Program-made: the position numbers and the translations under genes
NCBI RefSeq assembly: GCF_000275825.1
Contig: NZ_JH719942.1
Coordinates: forward strand, 2,242,551 to 2,306,550
DNA from: Saprospira grandis DSM 2844
GTDB lineage: Bacteria; Bacteroidota; Bacteroidia; Chitinophagales; Saprospiraceae
Direction: 5' to 3'
Length of the DNA: 64,000 nt
Notes under the pieces: model-generated
What the model was told of the DNA's origin: nothing
Database searches by the model: none
Seen by the model: the letters and a program-made list of their open reading frames with translations, nothing else
In this document: in pieces, positions 9,892 through 18,068 of the stretch
How positions within the stretch are numbered: the stretch's first letter is position 1
Layout of the letters: the number at the start of each line of letters is the position of its first letter

Positions 9892-9946
9892 AGTTCTGTT
9901 TTTTTATATGAAATAGCTGTTTTCTTCATTAGGGCTAGGAAAACCT

Positions 9947-9978
9947 AAGGCCCAATACTAACGTACTGGGCCTTTTTT
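9947..9978. terminator. Hairpin between lipoprotein gene and hutU
   Basis: The stem AAGGCCCA...TGGGCCTT has a clear T run on the plus side and a weaker one on the minus side. By position it should end the minus-strand lipoprotein gene before hutU. Confidence 0.6.
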
Positions 9979-9982
9979 GGTT

Positions 9983-10879
9983 TTAGTCTTGCACGCAGCG
10001 ACAAGCGGCAAAATTAGATTGGCTATAACTGGCCCCCCTCATGTTCTCATCATCATAATCCAGAATTTTATAATGGGCGTTCTGTGTGCCATCGGCCTCA
10101 TTGCTCCAAAAAATTCCATATTCGCTGAGGCCCCTAAATTCGCCCTGAGCGGTCAGGTAATCTCCAGCGGCAAAAACCTTGAAGCCCAAGGCATCAATGC
10201 CATCGCTAGAGAGGATCCAGCCAGAAGTGGCTTTGAGCAAACGAGCTGGCCCTCCTTCATCATAGGGGAGGCTCTGCACCAAATTGTCCCATTCGCTCAA
10301 ACTAGGCAGATGAAAATCCGCTGGGCAAACCAAGTTGGCGGTGTTCCAGGTATACAAACGACCGTAAATAGTGGCCGGAAAATCGGGATTGACCAAGGAG
10401 CCATTGGCCTGGTAACGCAGGTTTTCGCCCATCCAAATTTGGCCCCCCATCTCGGTTAGTAAGTAAAGTTGATTGTCTCGACTATCTTCGAGGTAGGCGG
10501 GTTGGCCAAAAAACTCTAGGGCGGGGCCATTTAAACCATCTACTTCGGCCCGAACTTTTTGGCTGCGGTTTTCTCGGCCCAAGGTCCAGTATATCTGCGC
10601 CACCCCATGGCTATTCGTTTTGCTGCGAGCCTCAAAAGTGCCATTATCAAAAGTACCGCTGCCAATGGCAATCTGAAAACTAACCTCTACATCTTCTATG
10701 GGCTCGCCTTTATTGTTGGTCACTCGAAGCTGTAAGGGCTCGCTTTGGCGGCTGCCCAGGGGCGTTTCTTGGTTGTTGCCTGCAAAAATGCTCGCTTCTG
10801 CGGGGATATTTTTGGTGCAGCTTCCCAAAAGTAGGAGGGAGGCAAGCAGGAGAAGGGGGAAATGGCAGCTAATTTTCAT
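9983..10879 (-). CDS. Lipoprotein with Ig-like and FISUMP domains
   Basis: 298 aa. The signal sequence ends in a lipobox LLGSC with Cys21, so it should be membrane-anchored. Residues about 45-125 look like a bacterial Ig-like (Big_1-type) domain (LRVTNNKGEPIEDVEVSFQI). The C-terminal half matches the Fibrobacter succinogenes major paralogous domain (GQIWMGENLRY, GRLYTWNTA, CPADFHLPSLSEWDNL, ending CRCVQD). FISUMP proteins are common surface proteins of unknown job in Bacteroidota and Fibrobacter. The start is fixed by the signal sequence. Confidence 0.8.
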   Translation of the reverse strand: MKISCHFPLLLLASLLLLGSCTKNIPAEASIFAGNNQETPLGSRQSEPLQLRVTNNKGEPIEDVEVSFQIAIGSGTFDNGTFEARSKTNSHGVAQIYWTLGRENRSQKVRAEVDGLNGPALEFFGQPAYLEDSRDNQLYLLTEMGGQIWMGENLRYQANGSLVNPDFPATIYGRLYTWNTANLVCPADFHLPSLSEWDNLVQSLPYDEGGPARLLKATSGWILSSDGIDALGFKVFAAGDYLTAQGEFRGLSEYGIFWSNEADGTQNAHYKILDYDDENMRGASYSQSNFAACRCVQD

Positions 10880-10925
10880 GCTAAGGGCTAAATTTAAAAG
10901 GAAAATATCTGTTTTTTGATGTTTT

Positions 10926-11075
10926 GGGGCTGCCCCGCCCTTTGGGCGGGTCGGGCTGTGTCGGGGCTCGCTATTCGCTCGGCCCTGCGCTTTTTCGCTC
11001 TGCTCAAAAGCTGGGTCTGCGGCTTCGCCGCCCCCCTTTCCATCCCTCAGCCTGCGGCCCTTTGGGCCTGTGGGA
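10926..11075 (+). repeat. HT element R3a (type II)
   Basis: Head GGCTG (10928-10932) pairs with tail CAGCC (11048-11052). The inner helix is GGGG (10963-10966) with CCCC (11033-11036). It is almost identical to R2a, but where R2a has GTGG/CCAC this copy has GGGG/CCCC, so both sides changed together. Confidence 0.85.
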
Positions 11076-11187
11076 CCAGAAAAGGGCGAACTAGCTTAAA
11101 GATAAAATTTTTGGAGCAGAGCAAAGCAGCCCAGGCCAAAAAATGGTCCAGTTGGCCTGGCGAAGCCAGGCTGGCCGAAGGCCAAAT

Positions 11188-11315
11188 GGCCCAGCGCTGC
11201 GCAGCGGTGGCCGAAGGCCAGACCCAGCGGGCGCAGCCCGCGCAGGGCCGAGCAGACCTGCGAGCCGCGTAGCCTAGCGGCGGCCGCCCCCCTGAACAGG
11301 GCGGCCGCGGGCCCC
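11188..11315 (-). repeat. HT element R3b (type III)
   Basis: Head GGGCC (11309-11313) pairs with tail GGCCC (11188-11192). The inner helix is CCGC (11265-11268) with GCGG (11204-11207), another unique but complementary pair. The head directly abuts the T tract of the next terminator. Extra short palindromes lie at 11150-11187. Confidence 0.85.
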
Positions 11316-11348
11316 AAAAAAAAGGACCATCCTGCAGCAGAATGGTCC
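11316..11348 (-). terminator. Terminator of the PorT-like gene
   Basis: On the minus strand the stem GGACCAT...ATGGTCC is followed by T8, which runs straight into the head of R3b. Confidence 0.85.
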
Positions 11349-11371
11349 AGATAAATTATCGTTCGTTTGGC

Positions 11372-12202
11372 TTAGAAAACGATGCCTAGACGTAGGCCAA
11401 TATTATGAAAACCCGTGCGGGCTTTGTTGGGTTCTAGGCTTCCATTTAGCTCAAACAGTTCGTTAGTACTTACGGCATCCAAGAAGCCATAGTTGTAGAA
11501 CAGGCCAGCAGTAAGCAAGAGGCCGCCGTCTTCATTGGGGGCGTACTCTACTCCAGCGCCGGCGCCAAGTTGGATTTGGAGGGGAAAGATATCCTTATAA
11601 ACATTTTCGCCCTTTACTTTTTCGGGGGTGTAGTAAACTGGATCTCCAGTGCTGTTGACAAAGTTCGTTTCGTTGGGTGATTCAATGGTAGCGCGGGCCG
11701 AAACGGGGATACCAATAGTGAGGACAGGCAGTTGGAAAAAGGCGCGCATATAGCTTTCGCCCAACTCATTGGTGCGCAACTTTAGGCCAACGGGAATCTC
11801 GAGATAATTGAGGCGATACTTCACCTTAGTGCCGGGGGTGAGGAGCATTTCATTGCCATCGGTACCGATATTTCCGGTACTAGTGCTTACATAAGACTCG
11901 GCATCTAGCTCAGAATCGGGGAAAAGGCGTCCGCCATCCTCATAGAAAAGAGAGCCTCCACGGCCTAGCGAGAAATTTCCGCCCATAATGAGCGCATAAT
12001 TATCGCTATTGCCAAAATAGTATTCTCCGAGCAGGCCAATAGTAAAGCCGAGATTGCTACCATCGGGTTCTACATCTTTGTCATTAGAGGCGAAAAAAGA
12101 GACAGAAGGCTCTACATAAACGCCAAATTTAAATTCCTTTTGTGCTTGGGCAGAAACAACAAAGGCCAAAAAGGCCGTTAATAAGGTGATTTTACGCAGC
12201 AT
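11372..12202 (-). CDS. PorT-like outer-membrane beta-barrel protein
   Basis: 276 aa with a cleavable signal (residues 1-21, ending SAQAQ). The body alternates short beta strands and turns (KFGVYVEPSVSFF, GFTIGLLGEYYFG, GLRLGIVF at the end), as in the small 8-stranded barrels annotated OMP_b-brl_2 or PorT family in Bacteroidota. The function is unknown. It could be PorT itself or one of its many paralogues; nothing in the neighbourhood decides this. The gene is divergent from gldB, with about 108 bp between starts. Confidence 0.65.
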   Translation of the reverse strand: MLRKITLLTAFLAFVVSAQAQKEFKFGVYVEPSVSFFASNDKDVEPDGSNLGFTIGLLGEYYFGNSDNYALIMGGNFSLGRGGSLFYEDGGRLFPDSELDAESYVSTSTGNIGTDGNEMLLTPGTKVKYRLNYLEIPVGLKLRTNELGESYMRAFFQLPVLTIGIPVSARATIESPNETNFVNSTGDPVYYTPEKVKGENVYKDIFPLQIQLGAGAGVEYAPNEDGGLLLTAGLFYNYGFLDAVSTNELFELNGSLEPNKARTGFHNIGLRLGIVF

Positions 12203-12310
12203 AACTTTTTATTTTAGCAGCTATTAAATATTGGAGTTGTTGAACTGGCGAGTATTTAGCAGAAAGCCAATAGCAACAAATTCCTTGAACTCACAAAATT
12301 AGTGTAAAAT

Positions 12311-13399
12311 ATGAAAACTCTTTGGGGCCTATTGGCTTTTGTCTTTCTTTTTTCGGTCTTTACGGCATGTAGTAGCTCAGCGGAGCGGCGGTCTAAATAC
12401 CAGCCAGATTTGGGCGAGCTATCGGCCAGAGTAGACATTTTTCGTTTTGAGCAAGACCTAATGGCTTTGTCCAGAGATAGTACGAAGATAAAAGAAGGGA
12501 TAGAGAAATTGAAGGAAAAGTATCCGGATTTTGCCCCCCTTTATTTTGGCCAAATTATGGGCATGCCTGATCAACAGCCAGATTTTGCGCCTCGTTTATT
12601 GAGCTTTTTGGACTTTAAAGAGTCGCAATTGCTTTATGATAGTATTCAGTTGGCTTATCCCAACTTGGATCAGGTACAGGCAGATTTGGAGCAGGCTGGA
12701 GCGCATTACCTTTATTATTTTGGGGGCAAAAAGCATCCCTTTGAGAAGGTCTATACCTACTTTAGCTTTTACAATTATGGCACCTTTACCTTAGAAGACT
12801 ATTCGGGTTTGGGTTTAGACTTCTTTTTGGGGCCGGATCATATTGGTTATTTGGCGCATCCGAACCTAAAAAACGCCTATATGCGCAGAACCCTAACGGC
12901 AGAGCACATCTCGGCCAAAATGGCCTATGCCTTGGCGGATCGTTTAGTGGAGCAGCAGGCCAAAAGAGAAAGCAGTCGATTGATTGACGAGATGCTTTTT
13001 AATGGGAAGAAGTTCTTTTTGGCGGGGGCTTTTCTGCCTCAAACCGCCGACAGTCTGCTCTTTAATTTTTCGGCCTTTCAAGTTGAATTTTGCGAAAAAG
13101 GCGAGCAGGGGCTTTGGGATTATTTGGGCGAGCAAGACCTCTTGTATAGCAGCGATGCCACCAAATACCGAAAATACGTAACGGTAGGTCCCTTTAAGCC
13201 AGAGCTAGACCTACCGGGCAATTCGGGAAGTTGGTTAGGGGCCCAAATTTTACGGCAGTACGCCCAGCGTCGGCGTTTGGAGCTCAAAAACAACCGGCCC
13301 AATAGCAGTCCTCAGGAAATAGACCAAGTGATTATACAGGAAATCCTCAATGAGAGTCGACCAGAACATTTTATGAAGCGCTACAAGCCGAGAAAATAA
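12311..13399 (+). CDS. gldB: Gliding motility lipoprotein, GldB family
   Basis: 362 aa lipoprotein: the lipobox VFTAC has Cys20. The N-terminal region (VDIFRFEQDLMAL, LKEKYPDFAPLYF) and the C-terminal end (GSWLGAQILRQYA, MKRYKPRK) resemble GldB, an outer-membrane-associated lipoprotein needed for T9SS-linked gliding in Flavobacterium. The assignment rests on these patches and length. The gene is not beside other gld genes here, but porQ and two T9SS cargo genes are in the window. Confidence 0.75.
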   Translation: MKTLWGLLAFVFLFSVFTACSSSAERRSKYQPDLGELSARVDIFRFEQDLMALSRDSTKIKEGIEKLKEKYPDFAPLYFGQIMGMPDQQPDFAPRLLSFLDFKESQLLYDSIQLAYPNLDQVQADLEQAGAHYLYYFGGKKHPFEKVYTYFSFYNYGTFTLEDYSGLGLDFFLGPDHIGYLAHPNLKNAYMRRTLTAEHISAKMAYALADRLVEQQAKRESSRLIDEMLFNGKKFFLAGAFLPQTADSLLFNFSAFQVEFCEKGEQGLWDYLGEQDLLYSSDATKYRKYVTVGPFKPELDLPGNSGSWLGAQILRQYAQRRRLELKNNRPNSSPQEIDQVIIQEILNESRPEHFMKRYKPRK

Positions 13400-13401
13400 A
13401 C

Positions 13402-13437
13402 AAAAAGGGCGAGCAGAATTTCTGCTCGCCCTTTTTT
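13402..13437. terminator. Bidirectional terminator
   Basis: The stem GGGCGAGCAGA...TCTGCTCGCCC is flanked by A and T runs between the convergent gldB and hemD genes. Confidence 0.9.
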
Positions 13438-13440
13438 AGC

Positions 13441-14229
13441 TTAAAGGTCGTTGGCTTCCTTTATATAATGCTCAATGGCTTCGGCCATAGAACGTATTTT
13501 GGGAAACTCTGGATTAGGGACCTCAATATCAATATACAAGCCTTTGGCCTCAATAGCCTTGGCGGTAGAATTGCCATAAACGGCAATACGGGTACTTTTT
13601 TGCTGAAATTCTGGAAAGTTATCGTAGAGAGAGTCTAGACTCAATGGGCTAAAAAAGACCAAAATATCATAGAAAACATCTTCTAGGTCAGAAATATCCG
13701 AGCTAGCCGCTAGGTACATTTCTGAAACGACAAAATTAAAGCCTTCTGCTTCTAAAAAAGTCTTATAGGCTTTTTTGCCCAAATTAGAAGAGGGCAGCAA
13801 GAAGGTCTCTTTCTTCTTATGCTTTAGCAAATAAGGTTTGAGGTCTTGCAAAGTTCTTTTGCCAAAAAAGACACGGCGTTTGCGGTAAGTAGTATGCTTT
13901 TGTAAATAGAGGGCAATTGCTTCGGAGAGACAAAAATACTTAGTTTCTGCAGGCACCTTATAGCGCATCTCCTCACAAAGGCGAAAATAGTGATCAATAG
14001 CCGACTTAGAGGTAAAGATAATAGCCGAATACTCTTCTAGCTTTACCTTTTGTTTACGAAACTCCTTGGCCGAAACGGGCCGAACCTCTGTAAATGGGCG
14101 ATAATCCACCTTAATACCGTACTTCTCTACTAAGCGATCATAGGGAGCTTTATTATTTTTGGTAGTCATTTGAGTCACCAAAATACTCTCTACGCGCTTT
14201 AATCTTTCTTTTGCTTCCACGGATGACAT
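13441..14229 (-). CDS. hemD: Uroporphyrinogen-III synthase
   Basis: 262 aa. The enzyme closes and inverts ring D of hydroxymethylbilane to make uroporphyrinogen III in haem synthesis. The two-lobe HemD pattern is visible: RVESILVTQ at the start, AIIFTSKSAIDHYF, then FLLPSSNLGKK, DILVFFSPLSLDSLYDNFP and IAVYGNSTAKAIEAKGL. HemD is poorly conserved, but this pattern and its pairing with a DUF4271 gene are typical of Bacteroidota. It probably shares an operon with the gene upstream (25 bp gap). Confidence 0.85.
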   Translation of the reverse strand: MSSVEAKERLKRVESILVTQMTTKNNKAPYDRLVEKYGIKVDYRPFTEVRPVSAKEFRKQKVKLEEYSAIIFTSKSAIDHYFRLCEEMRYKVPAETKYFCLSEAIALYLQKHTTYRKRRVFFGKRTLQDLKPYLLKHKKKETFLLPSSNLGKKAYKTFLEAEGFNFVVSEMYLAASSDISDLEDVFYDILVFFSPLSLDSLYDNFPEFQQKSTRIAVYGNSTAKAIEAKGLYIDIEVPNPEFPKIRSMAEAIEHYIKEANDL

Positions 14230-14253
14230 ATATTCCCTTGGCCCTTTTGATAG

Positions 14254-15405
14254 TTAAATGATAGACAAGAATTTGAGTAGAATTAGCGGGGGGGCTATTT
14301 CAACGGTGCAAAGGTAAAGAAAAAACTGAAACTTATGAAATCGAACTGTATCAAGGGCAGTAAATGCCGCTCTTAGGGCAGTATAGCCAAAACTAAGGCC
14401 GAGCAAGCTCGCCAAGAACATGGGCAATAGGCCCTGCAAGTCAGGAGCGCTATAGGCCAACAAAAAGAGCATAGGCAGCAAGCTAAAGCCCATAATACGG
14501 TGCTGATTGGCATTGAGGTAGCCATAAAAACTCATCTCTTGGCCAATCGGGTAGAGCTCTCCCAAGAGACGCAGAATCGCTTGTCTAGCAGTATAGGCCG
14601 TTAGGCTAGCGGCTAGTAAAAAGGCAAAGTTAGCAAAGCTCCAATCGGGCAGTTGGCCTTCTTCTAGCTGCATAAAGTTGCTAGACAAATAGATAAAGCT
14701 CCCTAGGGCAAAACCCGCCTGCAAATAGCTCAGTACATTATAGGCCGACCATTGCTGAAACCGCTGCTCTCGCTCCTCTTGGCCCGCAATATTCAAATTG
14801 CCATAGGCCCAAAAATCTCGGTAGGTCTCCGAGCGGTAGGCCGTGAGCAAAAAGGCAAAAAGCAAAAGCTGCCCCAAAAGAGCAAACAATAGCCAAGCCG
14901 GCTGACGCTTCGCTTTTTGGGTAGAAGTAGATAAAACCGCAGGCTGCTCTTTGGGCGCAAATAATTCAGACCAAAATTTATCCATATCTACATCCTTGGC
15001 CAATTTGGCCTTGCGCCGCCCCAATTGCTGCCCCTTTTTGGGCAAATTGAAAGGGTTGCTGAAATCCTCCAAATCATAGGGATTATCTACATAATGCTCC
15101 CTAGAAATTTTGGTCGCCCGATAAGGCGCTGGCGCTGGCTTTTGTGGAGCCAAACGCAGTTGCTCAAAGGCCAAGGGATCCTCTAACAGAGGCGCATTTT
15201 GCTCCTGCTTTTCTTCCACCAGCATATTTAAACTCAAAGCATCTGCCGCCAAAAGCTGCTGCTCGCCAAACTGAGCCGATAGACCCAAGGGAAGCAAAAA
15301 CAAACAGGCTAAGCAAATGAAGAGGCCTAGAATTAGGCTATGTTTTGTCTCGATATTCGTCAAAATGGACAGAAATTTGTCACTTTCTGGAAAACTGTTC
15401 CCCAA
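14254..15405 (-). CDS. DUF4271 membrane protein
   Basis: 383 aa. Hydrophobic segments occur near 25-43 and, after a long polar region, in five or six helices from about 170 to the end. The C-terminal part fits the DUF4271 family of Bacteroidota, which commonly sits next to hemD as here. Its function is unknown. The ORF may start further downstream, since the first 20 residues are not clearly part of the first helix. The polar loop (residues 45-165) is rich in Ala, Pro and Lys. Confidence 0.75.
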   Translation of the reverse strand: MGNSFPESDKFLSILTNIETKHSLILGLFICLACLFLLPLGLSAQFGEQQLLAADALSLNMLVEEKQEQNAPLLEDPLAFEQLRLAPQKPAPAPYRATKISREHYVDNPYDLEDFSNPFNLPKKGQQLGRRKAKLAKDVDMDKFWSELFAPKEQPAVLSTSTQKAKRQPAWLLFALLGQLLLFAFLLTAYRSETYRDFWAYGNLNIAGQEEREQRFQQWSAYNVLSYLQAGFALGSFIYLSSNFMQLEEGQLPDWSFANFAFLLAASLTAYTARQAILRLLGELYPIGQEMSFYGYLNANQHRIMGFSLLPMLFLLAYSAPDLQGLLPMFLASLLGLSFGYTALRAAFTALDTVRFHKFQFFLYLCTVEIAPPLILLKFLSII

Positions 15406-15563
15406 ACCGGGAACTTTGTCGATAAAGATACAAAAGCAGGGCAGACAATCAGGCTATAAGGCTTTATTTTTATACTTTTAATGTGACTTTACACCCTATT
15501 TTAGCTCCCTAAATCAAATTATAATTTACAAATAGCGCTTTTTAGCGCCTCAACAACTACAAA

Positions 15564-16265
15564 ATGAAACAAATTAGCTTTATTCTCCTCCTCTTTTTTA
15601 CCTTCGCTTTTCAGGCGCAGGCCCAAGTAAAAGCTACCCTCAAAGAAGAGGTGCGCAGCATGTCTGAAGGCGCCCACAATGCCCTTGTGGTAGACCTCCC
15701 CAATTGCTCTGCCGATAAAGTAGGCGATATCTGGAAAACCTTTGTCAAGAAAAATTATAAAGGCAAAGTGAAGTACAAAAAGAAAGATAAACTCTATATC
15801 TCTGATAATGCTATCGTTAAAGATATGAGCGAAAATACCGTAGATATCTACGCTATGGTCCAAGATAAAGGCGAAGAAGGCGCCGAAATCGTGATCTGGT
15901 TCAACCTAGGCGTGAGCTACCTCTCGCAAAAAGAATTTCCCAATCAGTTCCAAGTGGCCGAGGAAGTCGTGAATAAATTTACCAAAAAACTAAGCGCCGA
16001 CCTACTCGAAGACCTCCTCAAAGCCGAGGAAAAAACCCTCAAAAACCTAGAGAAGGACATGAAGGAGCTCGAAAAAGACGAGAAGAAACTTACCAAAGAT
16101 ATCGAGGACTATAAGGAGACCATCAAGAAGATGGAGGAAAATATCAAAAAGGCCGAAGAGGATATCAAGAAGTCTAAGGAAGATCAAGGAACCAAAAAGA
16201 AAGAGGTCGATGACCAAACGCAAGTGGTCGATGAACTCAAACAAAAAATTAAGGCCAATAAATAA
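15564..16265 (+). CDS. Exported protein with C-terminal coiled coil
   Basis: 233 aa. The signal peptide covers residues 1-21 (ending AQAQ). A globular part of about 110 residues follows (VDLPNCSADKVGDIWKTFVK). From about residue 145 to the end the sequence is a charged heptad-like coiled coil, rich in Lys and Glu. I do not recognise a family. It has its own terminator and no close partner gene. Some Bacteroidota exported proteins of this shape are annotated only as hypothetical. Confidence 0.7.
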   Translation: MKQISFILLLFFTFAFQAQAQVKATLKEEVRSMSEGAHNALVVDLPNCSADKVGDIWKTFVKKNYKGKVKYKKKDKLYISDNAIVKDMSENTVDIYAMVQDKGEEGAEIVIWFNLGVSYLSQKEFPNQFQVAEEVVNKFTKKLSADLLEDLLKAEEKTLKNLEKDMKELEKDEKKLTKDIEDYKETIKKMEENIKKAEEDIKKSKEDQGTKKKEVDDQTQVVDELKQKIKANK

Positions 16266-16269
16266 ACCC

Positions 16270-16306
16270 AAAAGCTCCTCTAGTCTGAGGGGCTTTTTTA
16301 TTTTTT
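16270..16306 (+). terminator. Terminator fused to R4 head
   Basis: The hairpin AAAGCTCCTC...GAGGGGCTTT has a long T tract that runs into the GGGGCC head of R4. Confidence 0.8.
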
Positions 16307-16455
16307 GGGGCCTCCCGCCTGCGGCGGGCGCTACGTTTCGGGGCTCGCTATTCGCTCGGCCCTGCGCAGGCTTCGCCAGCTTGGTCTGGCCCTGCAGGCC
16401 ACCCCTGCACATCGCTAGGCCTGCGGGCCTTCGGCCCTGTAAAACCCCAAATAAA
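16307..16455 (+). repeat. HT element R4 (type I)
   Basis: Head GGCCT (16309-16313) pairs with tail AGGCC (16417-16421). The inner helix is GGGG (16340-16343) with CCCC (16402-16405). It carries the clean hairpin CCCGCCTGCGGCGGG in the head and GGCCCTGCAGGCC before the tail. Confidence 0.87.
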
Positions 16456-16567
16456 GAGCCCAAACTTCTTTTTTTAAAAGGCAGGGAACAAAGATGCCCC
16501 AAAAATTGTAAGTTTGTGCGTCTCCACTTCTCAACAACTGGAGCCCTTCACTAACCAATAATTTATC

Positions 16568-17587
16568 ATGGCAACTAGCGAAATCCTATTCATCCTCGAA
16601 AATGTAGAGCTGATTGATTTTTACGGACAAAACGATAGCAAACTCGCTTTGCTGCAAGCCAGCTATCCAGACCTGAAAATTACGCCCCGAGGCAATACCG
16701 TCCGCATTAGCGGAGAAAAACAAAGGGTGCAAGAGGTAAAACATAAACTAGAGCTGATGGTCAAAATGCTCCAGCAATTAGGCGAGCTGCACCCTCAGGC
16801 AATTAAAGATATGCTCAAAGGAGAAAACCCCTTCGAAAGCAAATTGCGTAAGGTCAATCGCAATGCAATTGTATATGGCCGCTCTGGAAAACCCATTAGC
16901 CCGCGTACCCGCAACCAAAAGAAATTAGTCGAACTAGCCGATATTAACGACCTAGTCTTTGCGATCGGGCCAGCCGGAACCGGAAAAACCTATACGGCTG
17001 TGGCTATGGCCGTGCGCGCCCTCAAGCAAAATATCGTCAAAAAAATTATTCTCACCCGGCCCGCTGTAGAAGCTGGCGAAAATCTAGGCTTTTTACCCGG
17101 CGACCTCAAAGATAAGATCGACCCTTATCTACGCCCCCTCTACGATGCCCTAGATGATATGATTCTGCCCGATAAGCTCAATTACTTTATGCAAAACCGC
17201 ATTATTGAGGTGGCCCCTCTCGCCTTTATGCGTGGCCGCACCCTAGATGATGCCTTCGTGATTTTGGATGAAGCCCAAAATACCACAGAAATGCAGATCA
17301 AAATGTTCTTGACCCGCTTGGGGCCCAATGCAAAATGTATCATTACCGGCGACCTCTCTCAAGTTGACTTGCCCAGAAAACAACAGTCGGGCCTTATCCG
17401 AGCCCTACGCATCCTTAAAGGCGTAGACGGGATTGGCCAGCTTTATCTGGATGCCAGCGATGTGGTCCGCCACCGTCTCGTTAAGGAAATTATTCATGCC
17501 TACGACCGAGATGATGCCGCCCAAGAAAGCCGCCGAGAAGATTGGCGACGCAAAAAAGAAGATGAGCGAAATAATGACCCGTATTAA
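16568..17587 (+). CDS. phoH: PhoH family ATPase
   Basis: 339 aa. A cytosolic P-loop ATPase of the PhoH/PhoL family; homologues are linked to RNA metabolism and phosphate starvation, and the exact role is unsettled. An N-terminal KH-like part (1-110) is followed by Walker A GPAGTGKT (134-141) and Walker B FVILDEAQN near 235. The family stretches ILTRPAVEAGENLGFLPGD and TRLGPNAKCIITGDLSQVD are present. The length is typical. It is monocistronic, with its own terminator. Confidence 0.93.
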   Translation: MATSEILFILENVELIDFYGQNDSKLALLQASYPDLKITPRGNTVRISGEKQRVQEVKHKLELMVKMLQQLGELHPQAIKDMLKGENPFESKLRKVNRNAIVYGRSGKPISPRTRNQKKLVELADINDLVFAIGPAGTGKTYTAVAMAVRALKQNIVKKIILTRPAVEAGENLGFLPGDLKDKIDPYLRPLYDALDDMILPDKLNYFMQNRIIEVAPLAFMRGRTLDDAFVILDEAQNTTEMQIKMFLTRLGPNAKCIITGDLSQVDLPRKQQSGLIRALRILKGVDGIGQLYLDASDVVRHRLVKEIIHAYDRDDAAQESRREDWRRKKEDERNNDPY

Positions 17588-17612
17588 AAAAAAACGCTTG
17601 CCTTTATGATAC

Positions 17613-17646
17613 ATCCCTCAGGAGTTTTTCCTGAGGGATTTTTTTT
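17613..17646 (+). terminator. phoH terminator
   Basis: The stem ATCCCTCAGG...CCTGAGGGAT is followed by T8. The stem sequence resembles the type II HT tail (ATCCCTCAG), which may be chance. Confidence 0.88.
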
Positions 17647-17649
17647 GGC

Positions 17650-17886
17650 CCCTTCTGCATCTAGCAGGGCCGAAGGCCCGCAGGCTGAGGGATGTAGAGG
17701 GTGGCCCGCAGGGCCAGACCAAACAAAATGAGCGTAGCGAATTTTGTGAAGGGCCGAGCAGACCTGCGAGCCCAGAACAGCCCGACCCGACCGATAATTC
17801 ATGAGGGTTTTAACCCTCATTTTGTATCGCTTCGCAAAGCGATACCGCTTTGCGCTGGGTTTTAACCTCGCGGAAGGGGCAGCCCC
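17650..17886 (-). repeat. HT element R5 (type II, enlarged head loop)
   Basis: Head CAGCC (17880-17884) pairs with tail GGCTG (17683-17687). The inner 4-bp helix has three of four pairs. The head hairpin holds an 85-bp insert (17792-17876), also found in R18. Confidence 0.85.
17792..17876 (-). repeat. 85-bp module inserted in HT head, copy 1
   Basis: It contains two hairpins (GAGGGTTTTAACCCTC and a TATCGC...GCGATA stem) and matches 49380-49460 closely. In copy 2 the first hairpin reads GAGGGTTTCCACCCTC, so its stem is kept while its loop differs. Confidence 0.8.
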
Positions 17887-18068
17887 AAAAAAATAATGAA
17901 AATAAAAAATTGACAAAATTGGTCCTAAAACCCATTAAAATGGACCTTGATAAAAATAAATATTGACAAATATCCGAAAAGCTATTTCGCTATCTAGCCC
18001 CAAAGGCCGTTCTTTGAAAATATGAAAAGCCAATAAGCGCATTATCTCCCCCTTAAATCATTTAGATT

